A stretch of 64,000 nt of DNA from PCC-6802 sp943367755 (GTDB lineage: Bacteria > Cyanobacteriota > Cyanobacteriia > Pseudanabaenales > Pseudanabaenaceae), in contig CALRKB020000021.1 in NCBI GenBank assembly GCA_943367755.1, forward strand, positions 1 to 64,000, written 5' to 3'. Shown here one piece after another: positions 1 to 8,013 of the stretch. The translations under genes and the position numbers were made by a program. Under the pieces are notes generated by a model. That model worked only from the letters and a program-made list of their open reading frames with translations. It made no database searches and was not told where the DNA came from. Each line of letters opens with the position of its first letter. Within the stretch, counting starts at the first letter, position 1.

Positions 1-77
1 TGCGGATGTAGGATCTTTAATAACCATTCATAGCAAGCTTGCTCATCTAACAACTGGGTCAGGGGAAACTTTATCAT
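1..77 (-). CDS. Transposase N-terminus, cut by the window edge
   Basis: Reading the minus strand from an ATG at 77 gives 25 open codons that run off the left edge. The peptide begins MIKFPLTQLLDEQACYEWLL and ends in KILHP. This resembles the start of transposases with an N-terminal zinc ribbon (IS1595/ISXO2-like), in which a short helix with an acidic-Cys pattern precedes the CPxC knuckle. The knuckle itself would lie outside the window, so the family is an inference from a short stretch. The neighbouring VOC gene loses its conserved C-terminus just next to this ORF, which fits an insertion here. Confidence 0.5.
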   Translation of the reverse strand, partial: MIKFPLTQLLDEQACYEWLLKILHP

Positions 78-136
78 GGTATGTCTGACAATTTATGAAA
101 ACGGCTTTCTCCTATTTTGCCATTTCACCTACTTAC

Positions 137-466
137 CTAGATGAGCGAAAAGCGATTGTACCCTGTGATTGGTTGTAGATCGGGAATAATATCTATCCCA
201 TTTGCTGTGAGATGTTGCTGAAATGCTTCCAGATTGCCAACTTGAAAACATATATGTCGTCTGGACAAATCGTTCCTGACATTCTGTTCCGTACTGACGT
301 GCAGTTGGATATCTCCTAATTTGAACCACGCACCACCAGAGGCTTTGATTGCATCTGGTTTGGGTAACTCTGGTAGTTCCAAAATAGTGCTGTAGAAAAA
401 CAGCGTTTCCTTTTCGGTTTCGGGCGATACCGTAATTTGAATATGATCGATCGCATTAAGCCACAT
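137..466 (-). CDS. VOC (glyoxalase/bleomycin resistance fold) protein, C-terminally truncated
   Basis: A 109-residue protein with the vicinal oxygen chelate fold: DHIQITV strand near residue 6 with a metal-ligand His, KLGDIQLHV around 50-57, RHICFQV around 70. The family normally ends with a strand such as RFYVRDPFGNRIE that carries the last metal-binding Glu. Here the match stops at RF, and the protein closes with SLI and a stop. It is therefore probably non-functional or altered. A GGAGGG Shine-Dalgarno lies seven bases before the ATG, and the start overlaps the end of the MFS gene upstream, so it is the last gene of that operon. Confidence 0.75.
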   Translation of the reverse strand: MWLNAIDHIQITVSPETEKETLFFYSTILELPELPKPDAIKASGGAWFKLGDIQLHVSTEQNVRNDLSRRHICFQVGNLEAFQQHLTANGIDIIPDLQPITGYNRFSLI

Positions 467-1799
467 CTTCTATCCCTCCAGGGTCTTCAGAAAAATCAGG
501 TTCCCGATAGTCTTGTAATGCACCGAGTTGCTTAATGCTCGGCCAGATCTTCGTTGCTGCGATCGCTACGGCAATCGTCCCGATACCACCACCCACGACC
601 GATAGTACAGGCCCAAACAGAGCGGCAGTCAGACCCGACTCGAAGCCACCCAGTTCGTTCGAGGCACTGATAAAGACATTGTTAACTGCGGCGACGCGAC
701 CGCGTAGGTGCTCCGGCGTGCGAATCTGTACCAGAGTGTGGCGAATTACCACGCTAATGCTATCCAGAGCACCACTCAGTGCCAGCATCAAAAGTGATAG
801 CCAGACCCAACGGGACAACCCGAAAACGATCGTCACGATGCCAAAACCTACCACTGACCATAAAAGCGCACTTCCCGCTTTGCGCAATGGCGGTAGATAG
901 GCTAAGGTCACTGCCCCGATCAGCGCCCCAATCGAGGGAGCAGCTTGCAGGCATCCTAATTCCACGGGACCTACTTGCAGGATGTCCTTAGCAAAGATCG
1001 GTAGCAATGCTGTTGCTCCTCCTAGCAGAACGGCAAACAGATCGAGGGCGATCGCCGCTAAAATCAACTGATTCTTCCAGACGAATTCAATACCTGCCGA
1101 TAGCGCTTTCAAGGACATGGGTTCCGAGGTGCGCACGATATTTGGTGGTTCGGCGATCTCGCCCATTGCCCAGAAACAGAGACACGCAGTTGCGGCGGAC
1201 AGAACGTATACACCCGTAGCACTACCGAGGGCGGCGATCGCCAGCCCGCCTAAGGCAGGCCCGACTACTGCGGCAATCTGAAAGCTACTGCTATTCCAGG
1301 TAGCAGCATTTGTGAAAGCACTTAACGGTATCAACTGCCAGACCAGGGCATCGCTCGCCGGTTTCAGGAAAGCCCGTCCGACTCCAATCGCCAGCAGGCA
1401 AGCGTACACCAGCCATATTTCACCCTTGACATAGGAGATGGCGGCCAAAGCTAGGGAGCATAAAATTAACAGCAGCAACGAGAACAGCACCGTGCGCTTG
1501 CGATCGCTGCGATCGGCGACGTGCCCCGCAAGCAATGTCAGAAGTATCATGGGGATGACTTGTGCTAGACCTACCCCACCCAGCGCCAGCGCCGATCCGG
1601 TACGCTCGTAGAGTTCCCATCCCAACGCTACTGTCTGCATTTGAAATGCGGTAAATAATAAAACTCTCCCGATCGCAAATAGACGGAAATCACGAAACCG
1701 CAATGCGGCAAAGGGATCGTGAGAGGAGATGTTCGTACGTTTGTTGGAATTCGCAGTTGGATCGGTGTGCGTTACCTGTTTGTTGCTGTTTAAGCTCAT
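456..1799 (-). CDS. MFS efflux transporter (EntS/MFS_3-like)
   Basis: A 447-residue integral membrane protein with about twelve hydrophobic segments. The FRLFAIGR start to helix 1, the GHVADRSDRKR loop between helices 2 and 3 (motif A of the major facilitator superfamily) and RTPEHLRGRVAA before the second half are typical of the EntS-like MFS_3 group. The roughly 40 N-terminal residues are polar and low complexity. It lies 17 bp after the MarR gene and overlaps the VOC gene by 11 bp, so the three are probably co-transcribed. Substrate unknown; the regulator context suggests export of a toxic or aromatic compound. Confidence 0.85.
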   Translation of the reverse strand: MSLNSNKQVTHTDPTANSNKRTNISSHDPFAALRFRDFRLFAIGRVLLFTAFQMQTVALGWELYERTGSALALGGVGLAQVIPMILLTLLAGHVADRSDRKRTVLFSLLLLILCSLALAAISYVKGEIWLVYACLLAIGVGRAFLKPASDALVWQLIPLSAFTNAATWNSSSFQIAAVVGPALGGLAIAALGSATGVYVLSAATACLCFWAMGEIAEPPNIVRTSEPMSLKALSAGIEFVWKNQLILAAIALDLFAVLLGGATALLPIFAKDILQVGPVELGCLQAAPSIGALIGAVTLAYLPPLRKAGSALLWSVVGFGIVTIVFGLSRWVWLSLLMLALSGALDSISVVIRHTLVQIRTPEHLRGRVAAVNNVFISASNELGGFESGLTAALFGPVLSVVGGGIGTIAVAIAATKIWPSIKQLGALQDYREPDFSEDPGGIEDVA

Positions 1800-1816
1800 G
1801 GAAAAGATATTTGGTT

Positions 1817-2308
1817 TCAGGTTTGTGGAGGTTCTACCAAGGTTTCCTCAAATACTTGCTTGAGCAGGCCCAATCCCAGATCGATGTTGGCAACCTGCTC
1901 TTCGCTCAGTGAGTTTAAAAGATCCGCAATATAGGCACGAGTTTGTGCCCGTGCTTTTTGGAGGTGCTGGTTTCCCGCTTCTGTTAGTTTGAGGGAAACG
2001 CGGCGACGCTCTGCTGGATGGTCGCATCGATCGACAAAGTCGCGTTGCACCAGACGTTCAGTATTAGCAGATGCTGTGGCGAGGGTTACACCCAAATGTT
2101 CCGACAATGCCGAAAGCGAAGCACCAGGATTGCGATCGAGAAAGGCTAACGTTCGGAACTGGGGAACAGACAGCTCGGTGGCGTTACGAGCCCGCATATC
2201 TGCTCGAATAAATCGCATCACGAGAGGAATTGTTTCCATGACTTTCGCGGCACATTGTTCTGAAATCGATGCTGAAGCTTCTCTCCGAGGAGATTTTTTT
2301 GAGCCCAT
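1817..2308 (-). CDS. MarR-family transcriptional regulator
   Basis: A winged-helix regulator of about 163 residues. SVPQFRTLAFLDRNPGASLS followed by a helix-turn-helix (LSEHLGVTLATASANTERL) and the wing DRCDHPAERRRVSLKLTEAG is the standard MarR pattern, with the D-R-R signature present. The start was placed at the ATG at 2308 because AGGGAG sits at a good distance before it; an in-frame ATG exists at 2416 but adds residues without family similarity. It lies between a DrrAB-like exporter and an MFS exporter on the same strand. MarR proteins usually repress their own operon and respond to phenolic ligands; three candidate operators stand before the operon (4163-4251). Confidence 0.9.
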   Translation of the reverse strand: MGSKKSPRREASASISEQCAAKVMETIPLVMRFIRADMRARNATELSVPQFRTLAFLDRNPGASLSALSEHLGVTLATASANTERLVQRDFVDRCDHPAERRRVSLKLTEAGNQHLQKARAQTRAYIADLLNSLSEEQVANIDLGLGLLKQVFEETLVEPPQT

Positions 2309-2454
2309 TGGATGGATAGTCTCCCTAACTCGCTGATGCAATGAAGGTGCATCGGCTATTCTACCGTAAAGAAGGCAGTTCCTGGTTTCTGGGTCAGCCT
2401 TCACTACAGTTTGCAAGTTATATGCAGCTAGATAAGGAGCATTTCGTTTCCAAG

Positions 2455-3309
2455 CTACATTCCCATCTGCGGATACAATCGCCCGCAGATGATCGTCAGG
2501 ACAGTCGCTACCAGTAATAAAACAGCGGCATCAAATCCAAACCCATAGGCACTGGAGCCATTTGTCAGCATAAAGCCTCGTATGGCATCGACCGTATAGG
2601 TTAGGGGATTGAGGTGGGAGATCGCCTGCAACCAATTGGGCATGAGGGAAATAGGATAGATCGCGTTGCTGGCAAAAAACAGCGGCATCGTCATGAGCTG
2701 CCCCATGCCATTTACGCCCTCTCGCGATTTCACCAGACAGGCAACAATTAGGGAGAAGATAGAAAAACAGGCGGCTGCCAATAGCACGATCGCCACCACT
2801 CCCAGGATTGCTAGAGGGTTGAGGTTGACATGCACTCCCATCCATAAAGACAGGAGATAGACAAAAAGCACTTGGGACAAGCTGCGTATTCCCGAGGATA
2901 GAGCTTTTCCCAATACCAGGGCTTCGCGGGGGGTAGGGCTGACCAGGAATTTATGCACGATGCCTAAGTCCCGTTCCCAGATAATCGACATGCCGCCGCT
3001 GAAAATGGCGATGAACAGTACGCTCTGCGCCAGAATGCCAGCAGCCATAAAGTCCAGATAGGGAAGATCGCCCGTAGGAATGCCCCGAATGCGGGTAAAC
3101 ACCTGCCCGAAGATGGCGAGCCATAGGGTAGGCTGTACTGCCCGCAGCCAGAGATCGGTAGGATCGTGGCGCAGCTTGCGCACTTCCAATTCCGTAATAA
3201 CCAGCGTCTTGGTCGCTAGTTCTGCGATCGCCCGCAGCCAATTGTGCGGATGCGCAACCCGTCTGTTAGCCCAACCGCTGAGCCGTACGTCGAATTCTTG
3301 AGGTTTCAC
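2455..3309 (-). CDS. ABC-2 type exporter permease (DrrB-like)
   Basis: A 284-residue membrane protein with about six hydrophobic segments, of the ABC-2 permease family (daunorubicin exporter DrrB type). The region NPLTYTVDAIRGFM near residue 230 is the conserved block before the last helices. Its start overlaps the end of the ATPase gene by 44 bp, indicating translational coupling. The pair forms a small-molecule or lipid exporter in the inner membrane. The downstream neighbour, after 146 bp, is a MarR regulator, so the exporter may be part of the response controlled by that regulator. Confidence 0.87.
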   Translation of the reverse strand: MKPQEFDVRLSGWANRRVAHPHNWLRAIAELATKTLVITELEVRKLRHDPTDLWLRAVQPTLWLAIFGQVFTRIRGIPTGDLPYLDFMAAGILAQSVLFIAIFSGGMSIIWERDLGIVHKFLVSPTPREALVLGKALSSGIRSLSQVLFVYLLSLWMGVHVNLNPLAILGVVAIVLLAAACFSIFSLIVACLVKSREGVNGMGQLMTMPLFFASNAIYPISLMPNWLQAISHLNPLTYTVDAIRGFMLTNGSSAYGFGFDAAVLLLVATVLTIICGRLYPQMGM

Positions 3310-4141
3310 GATAGCTGACTCCTGTTGTTAATCGATCGCCCGTATAGTGAATGAAAGCATCGTCCAGCGTTGCGCCACTTGTGTTTAAGGACGCCTTTAA
3401 ATCGGCAGGGCGACCCGTTACAACGACGCTACCTGCTTGCATAATGGCCACGCGATCGCACAGACTATCTGCCTCGTCTAAAAAGTGCGTCGTCAAAATT
3501 ACAGTAGTGCCGCAATCTGCCTGGAGCTGTTTTACCAGCGCCCAGACATTACTGCGAGCTAGGGGATCTAATCCCACCGTCGGCTCATCTAGAAATAGCA
3601 CCTGGGGCTGGTGCAGGATCGATTGCCCGATTTCCAGGCGGCGGATCGTACCGCCGGAATACTCGCGCACCAATCGATGCGCCATATCTTGCAGACCCAT
3701 AAAGGACAATACATCGCGAATGCGGCGATCGCGTTGTTTGCGGGGAATGTCATACAGCTTGGCAAAAATCAGCAGATTTTCATATCCCGTGAGGCTGCCA
3801 TCCGCAGATAGGGACTGGGGGACGTAGCCAATTACCCGGCGTACCGCCGCTGCCTGACGCACGATGTCCAGCCCCGCGATCAAGGCATGTCCCCCACTGG
3901 GTGGGAGTAGGGTTGCGAGCATTTTGATCGTGGTACTCTTACCAGCCCCATTTGGCCCCAGCAAACCAAATACTTCGCCGGATTTGACTGCAATATTCAG
4001 ATAATCGACAGCCCTCATTTTACCGAAATCGCGAGTGAGAAACTGTGTTTCCAGAATGGCATCGCCGATCGCATCAGGTGGTTGCACTTTGCCAGGTGAC
4101 TGACCCGACATCCGATCTCCCTTTCCAGTTAATCCTGTCAC
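3266..4141 (-). CDS. ABC exporter ATP-binding protein (DrrA-like)
   Basis: A 291-residue ATPase. Walker A is GPNGAGKST near residue 60, the Q-loop is YVPQSLSAD, the signature is YSGGTIRRLEI (variant of LSGGQ), and Walker B is VLFLDEPTVGLD followed by the switch His in LTTHFLDEAD. The C-terminal DDAFIHYTG motif is characteristic of the daunorubicin-resistance DrrA group. It is the first gene of a minus-strand operon with the ABC-2 permease. Its ATG lies only 22 bp from the nearest of three MarR-like palindromes, which supports repression of this promoter by the MarR protein encoded in the same operon. Confidence 0.9.
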   Translation of the reverse strand: MTGLTGKGDRMSGQSPGKVQPPDAIGDAILETQFLTRDFGKMRAVDYLNIAVKSGEVFGLLGPNGAGKSTTIKMLATLLPPSGGHALIAGLDIVRQAAAVRRVIGYVPQSLSADGSLTGYENLLIFAKLYDIPRKQRDRRIRDVLSFMGLQDMAHRLVREYSGGTIRRLEIGQSILHQPQVLFLDEPTVGLDPLARSNVWALVKQLQADCGTTVILTTHFLDEADSLCDRVAIMQAGSVVVTGRPADLKASLNTSGATLDDAFIHYTGDRLTTGVSYRETSRIRRTAQRLG

Positions 4142-4162
4142 AGATACAAGTGCTCCATATAA

Positions 4163-4251
4163 TTAGATAATCTAATAATTAGTTATACATATTAGACTAT
4201 CTAAGACTCAACTAAATTGCAATACATAAAGTTTGACGATCTAACAATTAG
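4163..4251. promoter_or_regulatory. Triple MarR-like operator in divergent promoter region
   Basis: Three copies of a near-palindromic 13-mer lie in 89 bp: TTAGATAATCTAA at 4163-4175, TTAGACTATCTAA at 4192-4204 and TTTGACGATCTAA at 4232-4244. Copies one and three continue with YAATTAG. The half-site TTAG...CTAA resembles SlyA/MarR operators. The copies sit between the exporter operon (minus) and asfB (plus). Similar sites occur at 40799, 51604 and 58520. Regulator binding is inferred. Confidence 0.6.
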
Positions 4252-4313
4252 GATTACACATATTTGTAATCTACAAGACTTGTATTTTTGCGGAGGTCTA
4301 TGTAAAATGCCAA

Positions 4314-4332
4314 GTTAATCTACGATAAATCG
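4314..4332 (-). promoter_or_regulatory. Recurring TTTATCGTA motif (copy 1)
   Basis: On the minus strand the sequence reads CGATTTATCGTAGATTAAC. The core TTTATCGTA recurs in several other intergenic regions of this window (10025, 25207, 25838, 40727, 58432, 63566). Its distance to the operator at 4232-4251 is the same as at the 58 kb locus. Likely a binding site for a shared regulator or part of a shared promoter; the identity is unknown. Confidence 0.5.
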
Positions 4333-4646
4333 CTCGAGAAATAGTACTATTTTTGCTCTGTTACTGTAGAGCACTTCCAGTCAAGCTTTCCTATTTCGTA
4401 AGTAGTGGGAGTGGTTTGCCAGACTTGGCTCCAAGAGTCCGATCTCTTTAAAAGCACGGTCAATATTAATTCTGTGTCTAGCAAGAGGTAAAAAGCGCGT
4501 GAGTTTTGAACGATTGGGAATGCGATCGCCTGTTATTTCTGGGCAGGATTGTCCCTAACCAACAGCGGCGCAAACGCCGTGTCGAATTGGGTGAGATTTA
4601 GATCGAGCCGGAGCAAAATATTTATCAAAAGGGAGCTAGGATCGCG
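4333..4646. other. Leader region upstream of asfB, no gene seen
   Basis: About 310 bp between the regulatory motifs and the asfB start. No convincing ORF or RNA gene was recognised. It contains a short GGCG-CGCC inverted repeat near 4565 and probably the asfB promoter and leader. The end (4630-4646) holds a GGGAG Shine-Dalgarno for asfB. Confidence 0.4.
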
Positions 4647-4961
4647 GTGATCGAACTTGTCAGTGAATCGCGTTGCATCAAGTGCAATCTTTGCGTATCG
4701 GTCTGTCCTACTAATGTGTTTGACAAGGTGACAGATCGCCCCCCCGCAATCGCTCGCAAAAGCGATTGTCAGACCTGCTATATGTGCGAGCTGTATTGTC
4801 CGGTCGATGCCCTATATGTCGCTCCCCATGCGGATGAATCTGTAGAAGTGGACGAAAGAGTATTGGTGTCGGCGGGATTTCTAGGGAGCTATCGCGCAGA
4901 TGTGGGCTGGGGCAGAGGACGTACTCCCACTGCCAGCAAGGACAAATCTGCCTACTCCTAA
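4647..4961 (+). CDS. asfB: AsfB-like 2x[4Fe-4S] ferredoxin
   Basis: A 104-residue bacterial-type ferredoxin. Cysteines 10, 13, 16, 20 and 41, 44, 47, 51 form two CxxCxxCxxxCP cluster motifs. The protein starts with a GTG codon; the paralogue at 36662 also begins GTG-ATC-GAA-CTT, which supports the choice. It precedes a flavoprotein of the AprA/fumarate-reductase fold. This pair matches AsfB/AsfA of the Pseudomonas putida asfRABC aryl-sulfonate desulfonation locus, where the ferredoxin is thought to pass electrons for an oxygenase. The APS reductase beta subunit AprB is the main alternative family reading, but no sat or aprM-type neighbours are visible. Confidence 0.8.
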   Translation: MIELVSESRCIKCNLCVSVCPTNVFDKVTDRPPAIARKSDCQTCYMCELYCPVDALYVAPHADESVEVDERVLVSAGFLGSYRADVGWGRGRTPTASKDKSAYS

Positions 4962-5095
4962 ATCTAGCAGCGATCGGAGGTAATCCCTTTGTGAATACCG
5001 TTCTCACCAGACTATTGCCGGAGAATCCCGTGCGCGGAACGAAGATTCCATCATACCTTTTCAAGCAATCCATCATTTATCAAGGAGCAACCTTT

Positions 5096-6754
5096 ATGTC
5101 TGGTTATATAACCGCCAAACAGGATTCGAATCGCAATTTCGGGCTGAGTTTGGATGCAGATGTCCTGGTACTGGGAGGTGGCCCAGCTGGCACCTGGGCA
5201 GCATGGAGTGCAGCAACGAGCGGTGCTAAGGTGGTTCTGGTAGATAAAGGCTACTGCGGTACCAGCGGTGCGGCGGCAGCAGCGGGGAATGGCGTATGGT
5301 ACGTCCCCCCCGACCCAGAACAGCGGGAAGCAGCGATGGCCAGCCGTGAGGCGATGGGTGGATTTCTCGCCCAACGGGATTGGATGACGCGCGTATTAGA
5401 TCGCACCTATGACAATGTCAATGCCCTAGAGGCTTGGGGCTTTCCTTTTAAGCTTGATACTAACGGACAACCCATTCGGCGATCGCTCCAGGGTCCTGAC
5501 TATCTGCGCTTCATGCGTCAGAAGATTAAGCAAGTCGGTGTAGAAATTCTCGATAACAGTCCGGCGCTGGAATTATTGGTGGATAGTGATGGAGTTGTGG
5601 CTGGAGCAGCAGGAATTAACCGCCACAGTGGCGATCGCTGGACCGTGAAAGCAGGAGCTGTTGTGGTCGCGACGGGAGGCTGCGCTTTTTTGAGTAAAGC
5701 TCTGGGCTGTAACGTTCTGACTGGCGACGGTTTGTTGATGGCAGCGGAGGCTGGTGCTGATTTCTCCGGCATGGAGTTCTCCAATGCCTATGCGATTAGC
5801 CCTAGTTTCTCTTCCGTGACAAAAACTCGGTTCTATGATTGGGCTTCTTTTACCTATGAAGACGGTACGGTAATTGAAGGAGCTGGCTCCAAAAAAGGAC
5901 GCTCTGTCATTGCCCAGACCCTCTTGACGCAACCGGTTTACGCCCGCCTTGATGTGGATATGACCGAAGAAGTCAAAGCCTGGATGCGGGCATCGCAACC
6001 AAATTTCTTTGTCGTCTTCAATCGCGTTGGCATCGACCCGTTTACGCAGCGGTTTCCCATCACGCTTCGCTTGGAGGGAACGGTACGCGGTACGGGTGGG
6101 ATTCGCATTGCAGATTACACTTGCGCCACATCAGTGCCCGGCCTGTATGCGGCGGGAGATGCGGCGACGAGAGAACTGATCTGCGGTGGCTTTACCGGCG
6201 GTGGCAGTCACAATGCCGCGTGGGCAACATCCTCTGGCTACTGGTCCGGTCAATCGGCGGCGGCATACGCGCTGCGGTTGGGAACAAATGCCAAGCAGAG
6301 AGCCGTGCAGGCTGTGGGTGGCGCTGGCTTGCAGGACGAAGGGCCGCGTCCTTTCTCACCGGAGGAGGCGATCGCTGCCACGCAAGCGGAAGTTTTCCCC
6401 TATGATCGCAACTTGTTCCGTTCTGAAGCTGGTTTAAAAGAATCCTTGGAACGCCTGAATGACCTGTGGCAGGAAATTAGCAACAGCGGCGTGCAACCCG
6501 ACAGTCAGATCGTCCGCGCGCGTGAAGCCGCAGCGATGGTGGCAACAGCACGCTGGATGTACGCTAGCGGACTGCAACGGCGGGAAACCAGAGGCATGCA
6601 CAAACGCACGGACTATCCCCAACAAGATCCGAGCCAGCAAAGACGCTTGATCGGTGGTGGCCTGGACAGAGTTTGGGTCAAACCAGATGAAAATGTTAGC
6701 CGTGCTGATGCCGTTTCTCAAGATTCTCCCAAAGAGTTAGTTACGGTGCGATAG
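5096..6754 (+). CDS. asfA: AsfA-like FAD-dependent reductase (AprA/fumarate reductase fold)
   Basis: A 552-residue flavoprotein. The N-terminus has a dinucleotide-binding motif (VLVLGGGPAGTWAAW), followed by KGYCGTSGAAAAAGNG, a capping domain, and the C-terminal FAD block GLYAAGDAATREL and GGFTGGGSHNAAWA. The start at 5096 has AAGGAG eight bases upstream; a longer in-frame start at 4991 lacks such a site. It follows asfB directly and is about the same length as the paralogue at 35004. By analogy with P. putida AsfA it would be the reductase partner for release of sulfite from sulfonates, acting in the cytoplasm. True APS reductase alpha is longer (about 600 or more residues). Confidence 0.8.
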   Translation: MSGYITAKQDSNRNFGLSLDADVLVLGGGPAGTWAAWSAATSGAKVVLVDKGYCGTSGAAAAAGNGVWYVPPDPEQREAAMASREAMGGFLAQRDWMTRVLDRTYDNVNALEAWGFPFKLDTNGQPIRRSLQGPDYLRFMRQKIKQVGVEILDNSPALELLVDSDGVVAGAAGINRHSGDRWTVKAGAVVVATGGCAFLSKALGCNVLTGDGLLMAAEAGADFSGMEFSNAYAISPSFSSVTKTRFYDWASFTYEDGTVIEGAGSKKGRSVIAQTLLTQPVYARLDVDMTEEVKAWMRASQPNFFVVFNRVGIDPFTQRFPITLRLEGTVRGTGGIRIADYTCATSVPGLYAAGDAATRELICGGFTGGGSHNAAWATSSGYWSGQSAAAYALRLGTNAKQRAVQAVGGAGLQDEGPRPFSPEEAIAATQAEVFPYDRNLFRSEAGLKESLERLNDLWQEISNSGVQPDSQIVRAREAAAMVATARWMYASGLQRRETRGMHKRTDYPQQDPSQQRRLIGGGLDRVWVKPDENVSRADAVSQDSPKELVTVR

Positions 6755-6823
6755 ACCTTGGGAGTGGTAGGGGGGGATTTAACTTGAATTCAATAAACGA
6801 TCTATACCAACAAATAACTATTT

Positions 6824-7951
6824 ATGACTGTTGCAATTAACCGCGTCGAGCAGAATACGATTCGCCGTCGAGGAACGGGGTTGAGAGCCTACGATCCTTC
6901 CAAGGTATTTCAGGGATATACGCTGTTTACTCCCCTAACAGGTCAGGGCGAAGTCTATCTCATTGATATTGAGGGTGAAATAGTCCGCGAATGGAAGCTA
7001 CCCTATCTCCCCGGCCTTTTTGCGTATCTACTACCCAATGGAAATCTTTTCTACAACGGCAAAACTCCTGAAAGTCCGCCGCGATTTCCCGCCTGGCAGC
7101 TATTTAAAGGTGGTGTTGTTTTAGAGGTAGAACCCTCAGGGAAAATTATCTGGGAGTACAAACATCCCGACCACCATCACGATGGTCGGCGACTGCGGAA
7201 CGGCAATACGATTTTGCTAGCGATTGAAAAAATTCCCCGCGACCTAGTGCCTCGCATCCAGGGTGGCGTACCCGGAACGGAAGTGGATGGTACGGATATC
7301 TATGCCGACGTCCTCTATGAAGTTACCCCAGCAGGAGAGATTGTCTGGACGTGGCACGCCCACGAGCATCTCGACCCGCATACCGATGTCATTACCTCCC
7401 AGGATCTGCGCCATGAATGGAGTCACGGCAATACGGTCGGCGAATTGGCCGATGGCAACATCGTTGTTAGCTTCCGCAATATTTCTACGGTTGTCATTAT
7501 TGATCGCCAGACCGATAAAATCGTCTGGAAACTGGGAGCAGATGTTCTGGCACACCAGCACTATCCCAACGAGCTACCCAACGGCAATTTGCTGATTTTT
7601 GATAATGGTACGCACCGTCGCAATATTGCCCTCCCCTATTCCCGCGTTATCGAAGTGAATCGTCAGACCAAAGAGATTGTGTGGGAGTACAAAGATAACC
7701 CTCCCCAGAATTTCTTTAGCCCTTACATTTCTGGCGCGCAACGGTTGCCCAATGGCAATACTTTGATAACCGAAGGCAATTTTGGCCGCATCTTTGAAGT
7801 GACGGCAGGGGGCGAGGTGGTTTGGGAATACATCAATCCCTATTTTGCCCCGCGCAACGTACCTGACGAGCAGGCGGCGATCGCTGGCGGCGAACAAAAT
7901 TCTGTCTTCCGCGCCTTTCGCTATGCGCCTGAAGAGATCCCCTGGCTCTAG
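6824..7951 (+). CDS. Aryl-sulfate sulfotransferase-like beta-propeller protein (ASST)
   Basis: A 375-residue protein built of repeated blade motifs: LPNGNLFY, LRNGNTIL, LADGNIVV, LPNGNLLI and LPNGNTLI, each with a following V/I-W-E-Y strand such as IIWEYKHPDHH. This is the arylsulfotransferase family, which moves sulfate between phenolic esters without PAPS. His-rich HPDHHHDG near residue 112-119 may include the sulfated active-site His. No signal peptide is evident, whereas classical AssT enzymes are periplasmic, so it probably works in the cytoplasm. It lies 70 bp after asfA in the same direction, which ties it to aromatic sulfur use. Confidence 0.82.
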   Translation: MTVAINRVEQNTIRRRGTGLRAYDPSKVFQGYTLFTPLTGQGEVYLIDIEGEIVREWKLPYLPGLFAYLLPNGNLFYNGKTPESPPRFPAWQLFKGGVVLEVEPSGKIIWEYKHPDHHHDGRRLRNGNTILLAIEKIPRDLVPRIQGGVPGTEVDGTDIYADVLYEVTPAGEIVWTWHAHEHLDPHTDVITSQDLRHEWSHGNTVGELADGNIVVSFRNISTVVIIDRQTDKIVWKLGADVLAHQHYPNELPNGNLLIFDNGTHRRNIALPYSRVIEVNRQTKEIVWEYKDNPPQNFFSPYISGAQRLPNGNTLITEGNFGRIFEVTAGGEVVWEYINPYFAPRNVPDEQAAIAGGEQNSVFRAFRYAPEEIPWL

Positions 7952-8013
7952 TAAATAGCCGTTGCGATTATTCCTTTCGTTCTTTTTTATTCTCCTGATT
8001 TACAGAATTGATT

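Noticed and set aside
535..900. Plus-strand frame of 121 codons inside the MFS gene
   Set aside because: It lies antisense to a clearly coding, conserved transporter and its product has no recognisable features.
3351..3827. 158-codon plus-strand frame
   Set aside because: It is the antisense of the ABC ATPase with Walker motifs; composition is that of a shadow frame.
4647..6754. Dissimilatory APS reductase (AprBA) reading of the ferredoxin-flavoprotein pair
   Set aside because: No sat, qmo or dsr genes are nearby, the flavoprotein is short for AprA, and the neighbours are sulfonate-type genes, so AsfBA is the better fit.
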